Positions 15,354 through 24,261 of a stretch of DNA of 59,009 nucleotides are shown one piece after another. Below the pieces are notes generated by a model. The model saw only the letters and a list, made by a program, of their open reading frames with translations. It was not told the DNA's origin and made no database searches. The stretch's first letter is position 1; every line of letters starts with the position of its first letter. Source of the stretch: JBMOPD01 sp049323615 (lineage in GTDB: Bacteria; Bacillota; Desulfotomaculia; Desulfotomaculales; Desulfocucumaceae); NCBI GenBank assembly GCA_049323615.1, contig JBMOPD010000038.1, forward strand, positions 1-59,009, given 5' to 3'. The translations under genes were made by a program, and so were the position numbers.

Positions 15354-16271
15354 ATGGACATTTTTTTTCCTATAGCCAGAATGCCCATATCCGCCTTTGC
15401 AATACTGGGATTGGGCGGCGCGGTGGGGCTTCTTTCGGGATTGTTCGGTGTAGGCGGGGGGTTTTTGATGACCCCGCTGCTGATGATGATGGGGGTACCG
15501 CCGGCTGTGGCTGTGGCCAGCGATACAAACCAGATCGTGGCAGCTTCCACATCGGGCGCCATAGCCCACAGCAAGAACAGGAACGTCGATTTTAAGCTGG
15601 GCTTTATCATCCTTGCGGGCGGGCTGATAGGCGGCAATCTGGGCACTCTTCTGGTTAAAGCGCTTCGTTCTTTGGGGAATTTCGACTTTGTTTTAAAAGT
15701 TGCCTATGTGGTCATGCTCCTTGTGGTCGGGGGTTTTATGTTTATTGAAAGCCTTAGTTCCCTGAAAAAGCAGAAACCGGAAATGGTTATGCCCGGAAAG
15801 GCTTTCGCTGTGGACCGCTTCATGAAGAGGCTGCCCGTGCGGATGTATTTTGAGGTTTCGGGTATAGAGTGTTCTGTAATCGCGCTTTTTGCCCTGGGGC
15901 TGACCATAGGCGTTCTTTCGGCGTTGATGGGTGTGGGTGGCGGATTTATCATGCTGCCCGTGATGATCTACCTGATCGGTATGCCGACGCACAAAGCGGT
16001 GGGAACGAGCATTTTTGTGGTTATCTTCACGGCCATAAATGTCACTGTCGCCCAGAGCGTTTTAAATCACACGGTGGATCTCATGCTGGCCATAGTGTTG
16101 TTGATCGGGTCGTCAATCGGGGCGCAGTTCGGCGCCATGCTGGGCAGAAAGCTAAAAGGAGAGCAATTGCGGGTGGCCTTTTCGGTAATAGTGCTGCTGG
16201 TTATGGTAAAGATGCTGGTGGGACTGCTGGCTGCTCCTTCCGCCATGATTGTTGTGGAAGGAGGTCATTAA
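15354..16271 (+). CDS. TauE/SafE (TSUP) family anion exporter
   Basis: 305-residue membrane protein of the TSUP family, with about eight or nine helices. The two internally repeated signatures GLLSGLFGVGGGFLMTP (near residue 25) and GVLSALMGVGGGFIMLP (near residue 190) mark the family's duplicated fold, each followed by a VASDTNQ or VGTSIF segment. Members move sulfite, sulfoacetate, taurine-derived or other organic anions. The substrate here is unknown. A 50-residue cytoplasmic loop joins the halves. The stop overlaps the next start by one base (TAATG), so the two products are probably made together. Confidence 0.9.
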   Translation: MDIFFPIARMPISAFAILGLGGAVGLLSGLFGVGGGFLMTPLLMMMGVPPAVAVASDTNQIVAASTSGAIAHSKNRNVDFKLGFIILAGGLIGGNLGTLLVKALRSLGNFDFVLKVAYVVMLLVVGGFMFIESLSSLKKQKPEMVMPGKAFAVDRFMKRLPVRMYFEVSGIECSVIALFALGLTIGVLSALMGVGGGFIMLPVMIYLIGMPTHKAVGTSIFVVIFTAINVTVAQSVLNHTVDLMLAIVLLIGSSIGAQFGAMLGRKLKGEQLRVAFSVIVLLVMVKMLVGLLAAPSAMIVVEGGH

Positions 16272-17098
16272 TGAAAAAGTTATTAATTTTTATGCTGGGA
16301 TTAATGATTGTGCTGGCGTTCATAAATACCGCCGGGGCCGGGGAGGCAAGCCTGCGCGTTGTTCCCGACAGGATTGACATAGGGCCCAATTTTAACGGCG
16401 CCGAATTAACCATTACGGGGGATGCGCCGGAGGGATCGGATATATATATAAAAGTGTCCTCCCCCAATGACTCAGTGCTGCATTTAAGTAAAAAGGGCAA
16501 GGTCGGCCTGTTTTGGATGAATGTTGAAAACACCGTTGTGACCAGTGTTCCCAAGCTTTACCGGATTATTTCATCCGCTCCCTTTAGCCGGGTGCCGCCC
16601 GCCCTGCAGGGGGAACTGGGCATAAGCCCTGATTTTTCTGAGATTTATACAAGGTCCGTGGTGGTTAAACGTTCCGATAAGGGTCCCGCCCGGCTTGCCA
16701 AAGAAGACGCCGGCAAGTACATCGGCGCGCTGATTGATATATACAAGGATAACGGTCTTTACGGTGTCGCGGAAAACGCCGTAATGGCCAGGGACGGAAA
16801 ATTTCAGGCAGTTGTTAAGTTGCCTCCCAACATTCCCCAGGAGAAATGCAGTGTAACCGTTTATGCGGTCAGGGAAGGCAAGGTTGCAGGCACTGTAAGC
16901 GCTCCTTTTCAGGTGAGGGGGGTCGGTCTGGTCAGGTGGCTGGGCAATGAGGCCATATACAACGGTCCGGAGTACGGGTTCATAGCCGTCCTGCTGGCCC
17001 TGGCCTTTGGAACGGGGATTGCGCTGCTGTTTAGTTTCGTTGAAAACGCCATCAACAATGGGGTAAAAACCGGGTTGAATCACGGAGCGGGCCACTGA
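16271..17098 (+). CDS. TIGR02186-like membrane-anchored protein
   Basis: 275-residue protein with an N-terminal signal sequence or anchor (residues 1-22), a beta-rich outer domain (~25-235; it opens LRVVPDRIDIGPNFNGAELTITG) and one C-terminal transmembrane helix (~238-260). This is the layout of the family TIGR02186/Alph_Pro_TM, which is often coded next to TauE/SafE exporters. The function of the family is not known; an extracytoplasmic partner of the exporter is the natural inference. The ATG at 16271 overlaps the exporter stop. A strong terminator follows. Confidence 0.8.
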   Translation: MKKLLIFMLGLMIVLAFINTAGAGEASLRVVPDRIDIGPNFNGAELTITGDAPEGSDIYIKVSSPNDSVLHLSKKGKVGLFWMNVENTVVTSVPKLYRIISSAPFSRVPPALQGELGISPDFSEIYTRSVVVKRSDKGPARLAKEDAGKYIGALIDIYKDNGLYGVAENAVMARDGKFQAVVKLPPNIPQEKCSVTVYAVREGKVAGTVSAPFQVRGVGLVRWLGNEAIYNGPEYGFIAVLLALAFGTGIALLFSFVENAINNGVKTGLNHGAGH

Positions 17099-17135
17099 GC
17101 ACGCACAACTCGAAAAATTATTGGCGGGAAGTACC

Positions 17136-17171
17136 GGGGGCCTGGCTTGCGGCAGGCCCCCGCTGCTTTTA
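17136..17171 (+). terminator. Intrinsic terminator of the sigma-54 operon
   Basis: GGGGGCCTG (17136-17144) pairs with CAGGCCCCC (17153-17161), followed by GCTGCTTTTATTT. It closes the plus-strand operon. Confidence 0.85.
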
Positions 17172-17172
17172 T

Positions 17173-17697
17173 TTACTCCTTGTCAAGGCCCTGTTCCAGG
17201 TACATTTTGGCCAGCTGTGAATAGGCCATTGAGCTGGCGGTAACCCAGTTCAGGGCCTGGCCGGATATTTCCTTTTTGGGTGCCGCCGGGGCCCCGGCGG
17301 CAAGGTGCCTGTCCGGGATGCCGGTCCCCGAGGAAACAACGCTGCCGGCGGCAATCATGCACTGCTCGCCCACCACGCAGTTATCAAGCAAAACGGCGTT
17401 CATGCCCACCACGGAGCCGTTGCCCACCGCCGCGGTATGCAGCACCGCCCCGTGGGCAATGGTGCAGTTGTCGCCAATTTTTGTCTCCCCGCCGGGGGTC
17501 ATATGGATAACAACGTTATCCTGTATGCTGGTGTTTTTGCCGATGATTATTTTACCGAAGTCGGCCCTTAAAACAGCCCCGTACCAGATACTGGATCCCT
17601 CTCCTATGGTCACGTCCCCGATTATGACCGCGGTGGGAGCCACAAAAACCCCGCCGGCAATCTGCGGCTTTTTACCCTGGAATTCAACCATCCTCAT
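17173..17697 (-). CDS. Gamma-class carbonic anhydrase family protein
   Basis: 174-residue left-handed beta-helix protein of the YrdA/PaaY/Cam family, built from hexapeptide repeats (for example VIIGDVTIGEGSSIW). Zinc ligand candidates are His65 (NVVIHM), His82 (IAHGAV) and His87 (AVLHT), in the usual spacing. The family includes real carbonic anhydrases and relatives of unknown activity, so CO2 hydration is likely but unproved. It is the last gene of a minus-strand run after gpsA, 18 bases downstream. Confidence 0.88.
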   Translation of the reverse strand: MRMVEFQGKKPQIAGGVFVAPTAVIIGDVTIGEGSSIWYGAVLRADFGKIIIGKNTSIQDNVVIHMTPGGETKIGDNCTIAHGAVLHTAAVGNGSVVGMNAVLLDNCVVGEQCMIAAGSVVSSGTGIPDRHLAAGAPAAPKKEISGQALNWVTASSMAYSQLAKMYLEQGLDKE

Positions 17698-17715
17698 GTC
17701 AACATCCCCTTTGCT

Positions 17716-18750
17716 TTAAATATATTTAAAATCAAGGCCGATATCTTCGATCTCATTTTTTTTACCCCGGCCCATCAGGGCGAAAACTGCCTCCCGGGGG
17801 CTTTTTCTCTCAAAAAGCACTTTGTATATCTGTTCGGTGATGGGCATTTCAACCCCGCAGTGCAGGGACAGTTTTCTGGCCGCCCGGGTGGTTCTTACTC
17901 CCTCCACCACCATCCGCACGGCAGCCAGGGCTTCCTCCAGCGTCCTGCCTTTCCCGATCTCGATGCCGGCCCTCCTGTTCCTGCTGTGCATGCTGGTGCA
18001 CGTGACGATGAGGTCGCCCACCCCCGCCAGCCCGGCAAAGGTCAGCGGGCTGGCGCCCATTGCTACGCCCAGCCGGGCAATTTCAGCCAGCCCCCTGGTC
18101 ATCAGGGCGGCCTTGGTATTGTCGCCGAATCCCAGGCCGTCTGCAATTCCGGTGCCCAGGGCAATGATGTTTTTCAGGGCGCCCCCCAGTTCCACTCCGG
18201 TTACGTCCGGGTTTGTGTACACCCGGAATTCCGGTGACATCAGGGCGTCCTGGGCCCTTGCGGCGCTGCCGCCGTCAAGGGAGGCCACCACCACCGCGGT
18301 GGGCATGCCAAGGCTTACCTCCTCGGCATGGCTGGGGCCCGAAAGGGCTACGTAATTTCTATTGTTGCCGCCCGAGATCTCCGTGTATATTTCCGAGATG
18401 CGCTGCCTGGTGTTTTCGTCAATCCCCTTGGCGGCGTTGATCAGTACGGCATCCGGGTGAAAGTAGCGGCGGGCCCGGGAAATTACCTCCCGGAAGGCGT
18501 GGGACGGGACGGCGGATATTATTACCCCCGCATTCCGGATGATCCCTTCCAGGTCGGAACTGGCCGACACGCTCTCCGGTATGGTGACCTGGGGAAGGTA
18601 GCCGGAGTTTCTTCTGGTATGTAATATTTCCTCCACCAGGCCTGTCCGGTGGGACCAGAGGCAGGGCCTGCATCCCTTTCTGGCCAGGTGGACCGCCAGC
18701 GCGGTTCCCCAGCTCCCCGCCCCCAATACGGCTATTTTTTCCACGGTCAA
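17716..18750 (-). CDS. gpsA: Glycerol-3-phosphate dehydrogenase [NAD(P)+]
   Basis: 344-residue enzyme that reduces dihydroxyacetone phosphate to sn-glycerol-3-phosphate for phospholipid synthesis. The NAD motif GAGSWGTALA is at residues 10-19, the catalytic lysine is in the GGALKNIIALG stretch, and the TRGLAEIARLG segment is conserved. The start is a TTG at 18750 with AGGGGG eight bases upstream. It follows plsY, which uses its product, and der, the conserved der-plsY-gpsA order of Firmicutes. Confidence 0.96.
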   Translation of the reverse strand: MTVEKIAVLGAGSWGTALAVHLARKGCRPCLWSHRTGLVEEILHTRRNSGYLPQVTIPESVSASSDLEGIIRNAGVIISAVPSHAFREVISRARRYFHPDAVLINAAKGIDENTRQRISEIYTEISGGNNRNYVALSGPSHAEEVSLGMPTAVVVASLDGGSAARAQDALMSPEFRVYTNPDVTGVELGGALKNIIALGTGIADGLGFGDNTKAALMTRGLAEIARLGVAMGASPLTFAGLAGVGDLIVTCTSMHSRNRRAGIEIGKGRTLEEALAAVRMVVEGVRTTRAARKLSLHCGVEMPITEQIYKVLFERKSPREAVFALMGRGKKNEIEDIGLDFKYI

Positions 18751-18770
18751 AACTTATTACCCCCTGATGG

Positions 18771-19349
18771 CTACTTAAATTTAAACTTTGACTCGGTGCC
18801 GGCCATGATTCTTTTTATATTGGGTATGTGTTTAAACACCGCCAGCAGGCACACCGCAACGCCGAATGCTATATACATCCGGTTGTAACCAAGGGCGGCC
18901 AGCAGGACGGGAACCGACAGGGCGCCGCAAATGGAACCCAGGGATATGTAGCGGAACAAAAGGACCACCACGGCGAAAGTAAGCACGGCGATTAGAGAGA
19001 CCAGGGGCGCCAGGGCAGTCATCACTCCCAGGCCGGTGGCGATTATTTTCCCGCCCTTAAAGCCAAGGAATACGGGAAAGGCGTGGCCCAGCAGCGCGGC
19101 CAGGCCGGCCAGCAGTTCGACCCCCTCCGGGCCCGCCTGTTTGCCGATGATTACGGCCGCCGCCCCTTTCAGGGCGTCCAGAAGCAGCACCAGCATTCCG
19201 TAACCGGGTCCCAGGGTGCGCCAGACATTGGTGGCGCCTATGTTTCCGCTGCCGTGCTTCCTTATGTCTATTCCCCTGGTCCTGGCCAGTATATACCCAA
19301 AGGGTATTGAACCAATCAGATAGCCGGCAATCAAAGCCATCAGCAGCAT
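18771..19349 (-). CDS. plsY: Acyl-phosphate:glycerol-3-phosphate acyltransferase
   Basis: 192-residue integral membrane enzyme that makes lysophosphatidic acid from acyl phosphate and glycerol-3-phosphate. Motifs of the family are present: GSIPFGYILA near residue 12, the block KHGSGNIGATNVWRTLG near 35, and GHAFPVFLGFKGGKIIATGLG near 88. About five or six hydrophobic helices are seen. It lies between der and gpsA, which supplies its substrate. Confidence 0.95.
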   Translation of the reverse strand: MLLMALIAGYLIGSIPFGYILARTRGIDIRKHGSGNIGATNVWRTLGPGYGMLVLLLDALKGAAAVIIGKQAGPEGVELLAGLAALLGHAFPVFLGFKGGKIIATGLGVMTALAPLVSLIAVLTFAVVVLLFRYISLGSICGALSVPVLLAALGYNRMYIAFGVAVCLLAVFKHIPNIKRIMAGTESKFKFK

Positions 19350-19376
19350 AATGCCGTCCAGCCCTCCTTTTCGGTC

Positions 19377-19399
19377 GGGGATTGGGAATTGGAAACTAA
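19377..19399. repeat. Short heptamer repeat (GGGGATT type)
   Basis: GGGGATT and GGGAATT in tandem followed by degenerate units and an inverted AATCCCC, in the 46-base der-plsY gap and touching the der stop. It is the same repeat family as at 31539 and 48469. Confidence 0.5.
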
Positions 19400-20724
19400 T
19401 CCCCTTCCTTCTTGTTCCTCTTTCTGAACAAAAACCTTACCGGTGTTCCTTCGAGGCCGTAGGCCGACCGGATCTGGTTTTCCAGGTAGCGCGTATAGGA
19501 AAAGTGAACCAGTTCGGGGTCGTTGACGAAAAACACGAACTTGGGCGGCTTGACCCCGGCCTGGGAAACGTAATATATTTTCAGGCTCCTGGTTTTGAAC
19601 GAGGGCGGGGGGGTCTGCATCACCGAATCCCTGATCAGGCTGTTCAGTCCCGGCGTGGACAGCCTTAGACTGTGGTTCTCGGCCACACTGTCGACCACCT
19701 GGAGAATCCTCGGCACCCGCTGCCCGGTCAGCGCCGACACGAAAACCACCGGGGCGTACCTGATAAAGCCCAGTTCCTCCCTGATCCGCCTGGTGTACCT
19801 GTCCGCGGTGCGGTCGTCCTTTTTGGCCAGGTCCCACTTGTTGACCGTTATTACCATTGCTTTTCCCTGATCATGGCTGTAGCCGGCAATTTTTTTGTCC
19901 TGCTCGGTGACTCCGTCCACCGCGTCCAGGACCAGCAGCACTACGTCGCTGCGGTCCACCGCCCTCAGGGCCCTGATTACGCTGTATTTTTCCGTGGAAT
20001 TGTCAATGCGGCTCTTTCTCCTTATGCCGGCGGTGTCTATCAGTATGTACCGGCGGCCGTCCCGCTCGAAAAAGGTGTCTATGGCGTCCCTGGTGGTGCC
20101 GGGTATGTCGCTCACGATCACCCTCTCCTCGCCAAGGATCCTGTTGACCAGGGACGACTTGCCCACATTGGGCCGGCCGGTTACGGCAATCTTGATCAGG
20201 TCGCGGTCTTCCTCCGCCTCCCCGGCAGCGGGGAAATTGCTCACCAGGGCGTCCAGCAGGTCGCCGGTGTTCAGGCCCTCGGCGGCTGAAACGGGGATTG
20301 GTTCCCCCAGGCCGAGGCTGTAAAATTCAAGGTAATCCTGCTTGCCGCCAAACCGTTCCACCTTGTTTGCCGCCAGGATGACCGGCTTTTCAGACTTTCT
20401 CAATACTCCGGCAATTTCCTCGTCTGCGGCCGTCAGGCCGGCCCGGGCGTCGACCACGAAAACAATCACGTCGGCCTCTTTTATGGCAATTTCGGCCTGC
20501 TTCCTGATGTTGCTTGTTATCTGGTCCTGTTCGGAAAAATCAAGCCCTCCGGTGTCCACCAGGGTAAAGTGCCGCCCGGCCCACCCGGCGTCCTGGTACA
20601 GCCTGTCCCTGGTTACGCCGGGTATTTCCTCCACGATGGCCAGCCTTTCCCCCACTATGCGGTTGAACAGTGTGGATTTACCCACATTGGGCCTTCCCAC
20701 TATGGCTACGATGGGCTTGGACAT
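19396..20724 (-). CDS. der: Ribosome-assembly GTPase Der (EngA)
   Basis: 442-residue GTPase with two G domains in tandem followed by a KH-like domain. P-loops GRPNVGKSTLFN (residues ~10-21) and GRPNVGKSSLVN (~182-193), switch motifs DTGGLDF and DTAGIRR, and base-recognition NKVE and NKWD are all present. Der acts in late 50S assembly and is essential in most bacteria. The ATG overlaps the stop of the upstream DUF512 gene by one base (TAATG). Confidence 0.97.
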   Translation of the reverse strand: MSKPIVAIVGRPNVGKSTLFNRIVGERLAIVEEIPGVTRDRLYQDAGWAGRHFTLVDTGGLDFSEQDQITSNIRKQAEIAIKEADVIVFVVDARAGLTAADEEIAGVLRKSEKPVILAANKVERFGGKQDYLEFYSLGLGEPIPVSAAEGLNTGDLLDALVSNFPAAGEAEEDRDLIKIAVTGRPNVGKSSLVNRILGEERVIVSDIPGTTRDAIDTFFERDGRRYILIDTAGIRRKSRIDNSTEKYSVIRALRAVDRSDVVLLVLDAVDGVTEQDKKIAGYSHDQGKAMVITVNKWDLAKKDDRTADRYTRRIREELGFIRYAPVVFVSALTGQRVPRILQVVDSVAENHSLRLSTPGLNSLIRDSVMQTPPPSFKTRSLKIYYVSQAGVKPPKFVFFVNDPELVHFSYTRYLENQIRSAYGLEGTPVRFLFRKRNKKEGD

Positions 20725-22073
20725 TAAAAATCACGTCTCCCGACCCGAAGGCTTTTCAGGATAAGCTGTCCGAATATGATGTCCACCAGCTCGGCCGGCC
20801 CTGCGGCCGTCCTCAGGGTTACCCCGATGTCCGCTTCCAGTTCCTCCGGTGTCATGCCGTCCAGGGTGAAATGCCCTTCATGCCGGATGACAGCCGACGG
20901 AAGGATGACCATATCGCTTTTTGTTAGTTGATCCTTGTATTTCAGTATGTCTCTGCCCGTCAGCAGCCCGGCCGCCGTTACCGTATGGCCGAAGAAATCG
21001 TTTTTTACCGCCAGCACGCGGGCAGAGAGGTTTTTAACGCGGTTTAAATGTTCGGCCACCGGCTGAAGTATCGGCCGGCCAAGGCGCCCGGTAACCATGA
21101 CCACCGACAGCGGCCTGTTTATTTCGCCGGGGATTTTTCTTTTTACCCTGCTCCATTCGTCCAGGAACAGCCTGGTCAGCCCCACACCGTTCTCCGTTTG
21201 CGGGAAGTCGGCATACCGCCGGCGGGGGGGAATTTCCCGCCCGGCCAGGAAGTAAAATTCGTCACTGGCAAAAACAAAGGGGTAGTTGAAAGATTTCAGG
21301 CAGCCGTCCTGCCATCCCCGCACTTTGTTGACAATTTCACCGGCCTCTGCGGACTTGAACTGCCTGAGGGGGTAAAGGCCTTCCCGCCGGCCGGTCAGCC
21401 CCACCGGCACAACGGCCAGGGACTTTATGCCGGGCCACAGGCCCACCAGGTCGGCGACGGTTTTGTCCAGCTCCCGGCCATCGTTGATTCCGGGGCAGAG
21501 TACCGCCTGGGTGTGGATCTCAATGCCCTGCCCGGCCAGGTATTCCAACTGCCTCAGTATTTCCCCGGCCCTGGGATTCCCCATCATTTTTTTCCGCAGC
21601 TCCGGGTTGGTGGTGTGCACCGAGACATACAGGGGGCTGAGCCTCAGCCCCGAGATTCTCGACAGTTCCTGTTCCGGAGTGTTGGTAAGGGTGATGAAGG
21701 TTCCCTGCAGAAACGAAAGCCTGTAGTCATCGTCCTTGATGTAGAGGCTTTTTCTCAATCCTTCGGGCATCTGGTCCACGAAGCAGAAAATGCACTTGTT
21801 TCTGCAGGCGGTTATTTTTTCAAGGCCTGTGGTTTTAAATTCAATGCCCAGGTCCTGGTCACAGTCTTTCTCAATCTCCAACTCCCAGCATTCGCCGGCT
21901 TCTTTTAACAGGCCGATGGTGACAAGCGGATCCCTGACAAAAAAATAATAGTCCAGCAAATCTGTAACGGCCCGGCCATTGATGGACACAATGGTATCGC
22001 CCGGTTCCACCCCGGTTTCGGCGGCGATGCTTCCGTCAGCCACACGGCCAACCGTAAGGCCTCTGTCTTTCAC
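20724..22073 (-). CDS. DUF512/PDZ protein, putative radical-SAM enzyme (TIGR03279)
   Basis: 449-residue protein with an N-terminal PDZ-like domain (residues ~1-65, GRVADGSIAAETGVEPGD), a radical-SAM-like part with the cysteine motif CRNKCIFCF (near residue 91; a C-x3-C-x2-C pattern) and a C-terminal DUF512 domain. The family is widespread in Clostridia and always near der. Its reaction is unknown. The start is a GTG at 22073 with GGGAG upstream. It overlaps der by one base. Confidence 0.85.
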   Translation of the reverse strand: MKDRGLTVGRVADGSIAAETGVEPGDTIVSINGRAVTDLLDYYFFVRDPLVTIGLLKEAGECWELEIEKDCDQDLGIEFKTTGLEKITACRNKCIFCFVDQMPEGLRKSLYIKDDDYRLSFLQGTFITLTNTPEQELSRISGLRLSPLYVSVHTTNPELRKKMMGNPRAGEILRQLEYLAGQGIEIHTQAVLCPGINDGRELDKTVADLVGLWPGIKSLAVVPVGLTGRREGLYPLRQFKSAEAGEIVNKVRGWQDGCLKSFNYPFVFASDEFYFLAGREIPPRRRYADFPQTENGVGLTRLFLDEWSRVKRKIPGEINRPLSVVMVTGRLGRPILQPVAEHLNRVKNLSARVLAVKNDFFGHTVTAAGLLTGRDILKYKDQLTKSDMVILPSAVIRHEGHFTLDGMTPEELEADIGVTLRTAAGPAELVDIIFGQLILKSLRVGRRDF

Positions 22074-22141
22074 CGTTTTCTCTCCCAGCCGCAGCGTATA
22101 TAGGGTTGTAAATGCGTTAAGAATTTTCCCCCTGTCCCCGT

Positions 22142-22603
22142 TTAATTATCCGATATTTGACAGTGGCAGTCAAGTTTAACGGCTTTAACCAGTTCAGGGT
22201 ATATTTTTTCTATGTATCTTTCCACCAGACGTCTGCCCATGCCGTCCAGCAGGGGAATCCCCAGCAGGTGCTGCCCCAGAAGGAAGGATAAATCGGCCGT
22301 TGAGTTGATTTCTAAAACACTGTAATCACTCTGGGGAATATGGTTTATTTCCAGAAATGAGGTAATCAGGTTTTTCAATATAATTTTTCCGGACCGGGCG
22401 CAAAGCGCCACCACTTTTGACCCGTCCGCACAAGTTCCCAGATAACATACTTTTCCTTCCCGGTGCTTTTCACCGCCGCAGTCAGTTAACACATCCCAAA
22501 TTTTACCTGCCGTGTATTGGCCCGGCAGCTTGCCGGTCAGGATTGCTCCCGCCACCAGGGACAGGGGAAAATTAAAGCTGTTATAAAGGATTACGGTTTT
22601 CAA
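22142..22603 (-). CDS. DUF3189-like protein
   Basis: 153-residue soluble protein that looks like a diverged copy of the DUF3189 protein coded just upstream (both begin with a hydrophobic strand followed by a tyrosine-containing turn). The start is a TTG at 22603, with GGAGG seven bases upstream, overlapping the upstream stop (TTGA). A longer frame to 22729 lies inside the upstream gene and is not credible. The function of the family, known mainly from spore-forming Clostridia, is unknown. Confidence 0.65.
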   Translation of the reverse strand: MKTVILYNSFNFPLSLVAGAILTGKLPGQYTAGKIWDVLTDCGGEKHREGKVCYLGTCADGSKVVALCARSGKIILKNLITSFLEINHIPQSDYSVLEINSTADLSFLLGQHLLGIPLLDGMGRRLVERYIEKIYPELVKAVKLDCHCQISDN

Positions 22604-23115
22604 TAGACAACCTCCGGGTTTATAATCTGGATGGTCTGGCCTCCTTTTGTTCCCGGGGCCTGCTTCAGTTTGGCATAGACCTTTTCCACCACTGCCACCA
22701 GGCGAATGTAGTTTCTCAGGGTACCCCACGCCACGATGGGCCTGCCCAGCCCCACCAGCCCCATCTTCCTTGACATAAAGCCACCGGCCTTCATGGAGGG
22801 GTTTACGTATGAAGAAACATCCACCGGCATCAGGCTGTCCCTGTCGATGCCGAACAGCTCCGCAAGCCCGCCGGTGACGTTGTAAAGTAATTTGGGGCGA
22901 CTTTGCCGCCCCACAACGTATATATCGTTTCCCAGGCTGTCGTGACCCATAAAGACAATTTTTCCGATGTCACACACCTTCTGGCGGTCAAAAAGTTCCT
23001 GTCCGATCAGTTCTTTATATTTGGGCACCCTGTCCCGCGGCAGCAGGCCCAGGTGGATGCAGGCCGCGGTCACGGAGGAATGCGTGCCGCCGTAGCAGTG
23101 GTAGATGATCTTCAA
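22600..23115 (-). CDS. DUF3189 family protein
   Basis: 171-residue protein starting KIIYHCYGGTHSSVTAACIHLGLLP, the typical DUF3189 N-terminus with CYGGTHSS resembling an anion-binding loop. No transmembrane segment. The family occurs next to YIEGIA and spoIIP genes in Peptococcaceae, as here. Its role is not known; the company suggests sporulation. Confidence 0.75.
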   Translation of the reverse strand: MKIIYHCYGGTHSSVTAACIHLGLLPRDRVPKYKELIGQELFDRQKVCDIGKIVFMGHDSLGNDIYVVGRQSRPKLLYNVTGGLAELFGIDRDSLMPVDVSSYVNPSMKAGGFMSRKMGLVGLGRPIVAWGTLRNYIRLVAVVEKVYAKLKQAPGTKGGQTIQIINPEVVY

Positions 23116-23171
23116 GCAGGGACCTCCTTTTTGTCCGGCCTCACCCCAACCCCGGACCCGTTAAAGTGGCC

Positions 23172-23363
23172 TCAGTGGGCCACAATTATGTAGGTGCCGT
23201 TTTCCAGGCTGTGGGCCATGGCGTTTAGTATGTTGGACAGCGAGCGGGCTAAACGCTGGCAGTCCTGGTCGTCCCGGCCCAGAAATATGGGAGCGCCCCC
23301 GGCCACTGTCTGCATGTCTGCGGTGATCACCGCCAATATTTTAATTGTTGCCGGTTGTGTCAT
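23172..23363 (-). CDS. Small capping subunit for YIEGIA
   Basis: 63-residue protein, with a core IKILAVITADMQTVAGGAPIFLG and a C-terminus NGTYIIVAH. It matches what I know as the small partner (capping complex subunit) coded right after YIEGIA-family genes in spore formers. The ATG at 23363 lies inside the 3' end of the YIEGIA gene (23-base overlap), which argues for coupled translation. Confidence 0.65.
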   Translation of the reverse strand: MTQPATIKILAVITADMQTVAGGAPIFLGRDDQDCQRLARSLSNILNAMAHSLENGTYIIVAH

Positions 23364-24255
23364 ATTTTTTTGCCGCTATCCTCCCCGCCTGGGTACTGAG
23401 CGGCTTGCTCCTGGCCGATTCCAGAACAGGCGTCCTTTTTACGGCCAGCAGCAAGGCCTCCATGTCTTTTATGGCCGGCAATATATAAAGCCCCACTTCC
23501 CCGGTGTCTATGTTTTTACGGGCCAGGGGTGTCAGTTCCGGAGTATCGATGTCCTTTTTCAGGCCCAGTATGGTGGCCGCGGTATGGGCTATGGCCATAC
23601 GCTGGCCGAGGTCGTTTATTACCGCCCTGGCGTTGGCCCCTTTGGGTATGATTTTAACGGCCAGTCCCTCCTTTAATATTTTCTCCCTCATGTCCGAAAG
23701 GCCGATATTCATTATGCCGATTTCGTCCACTTTCAGCAGGCTTCTATCAAAATCCAGCCTGGCCGGCATAACCTCGCATATATCGCCGATGGTTTCCCCG
23801 GACATAAAGGAAAGGCTGAAGGCCATAAACAAAAGGGCTATAATGACGGCGCCGGGCAGCTGGCCCAGGTAATAGGCGGTGCTGACCGCCGTGGCGGTGG
23901 CCATTACCAGGTAGTTCCTGCCCTCAAATGTCCTGGCAATTCCCTCTATATAGTCACTGCCTCTTTTTACCAGCTCGTTTTCTTCAAGGTTTTCCAGGGT
24001 TTTTCTTTCCATTCCCCTGATCTCTCTGAACTGCTGGGCCGCCAGCGCAAGGAAGGTTGCCGCGGCAAAATCGGGTTTCAGGATGGCCGGGACGGCCACC
24101 GCGCCCATGGCTGAAGCGATGAACCCCAGGGAAATGTGGGCGATCATACCGTGTGGGTAACCGGGGTACTGGCGGTAGTCCATCCTCAGCAGCAGTATCC
24201 TGGACAGGGTCCCGGCCAGTGTCCCGGCTACTACCATCACAAGGTAGTCATGCAT
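23341..24255 (-). CDS. YIEGIA family membrane protein
   Basis: 304-residue membrane protein that contains the name-giving motif YIEGIA near residue 102. Hydrophobic segments lie at about 3-22, 38-62, and 113-150, followed by a long soluble C-terminal half. The family is restricted mostly to endospore formers and its function is unknown. Spacing of six bases to spoIIP and the overlapping small subunit gene suggest a sporulation membrane complex. Confidence 0.8.
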   Translation of the reverse strand: MHDYLVMVVAGTLAGTLSRILLLRMDYRQYPGYPHGMIAHISLGFIASAMGAVAVPAILKPDFAAATFLALAAQQFREIRGMERKTLENLEENELVKRGSDYIEGIARTFEGRNYLVMATATAVSTAYYLGQLPGAVIIALLFMAFSLSFMSGETIGDICEVMPARLDFDRSLLKVDEIGIMNIGLSDMREKILKEGLAVKIIPKGANARAVINDLGQRMAIAHTAATILGLKKDIDTPELTPLARKNIDTGEVGLYILPAIKDMEALLLAVKRTPVLESARSKPLSTQAGRIAAKKYDTTGNN

Positions 24256-24261
24256 CTGTTT

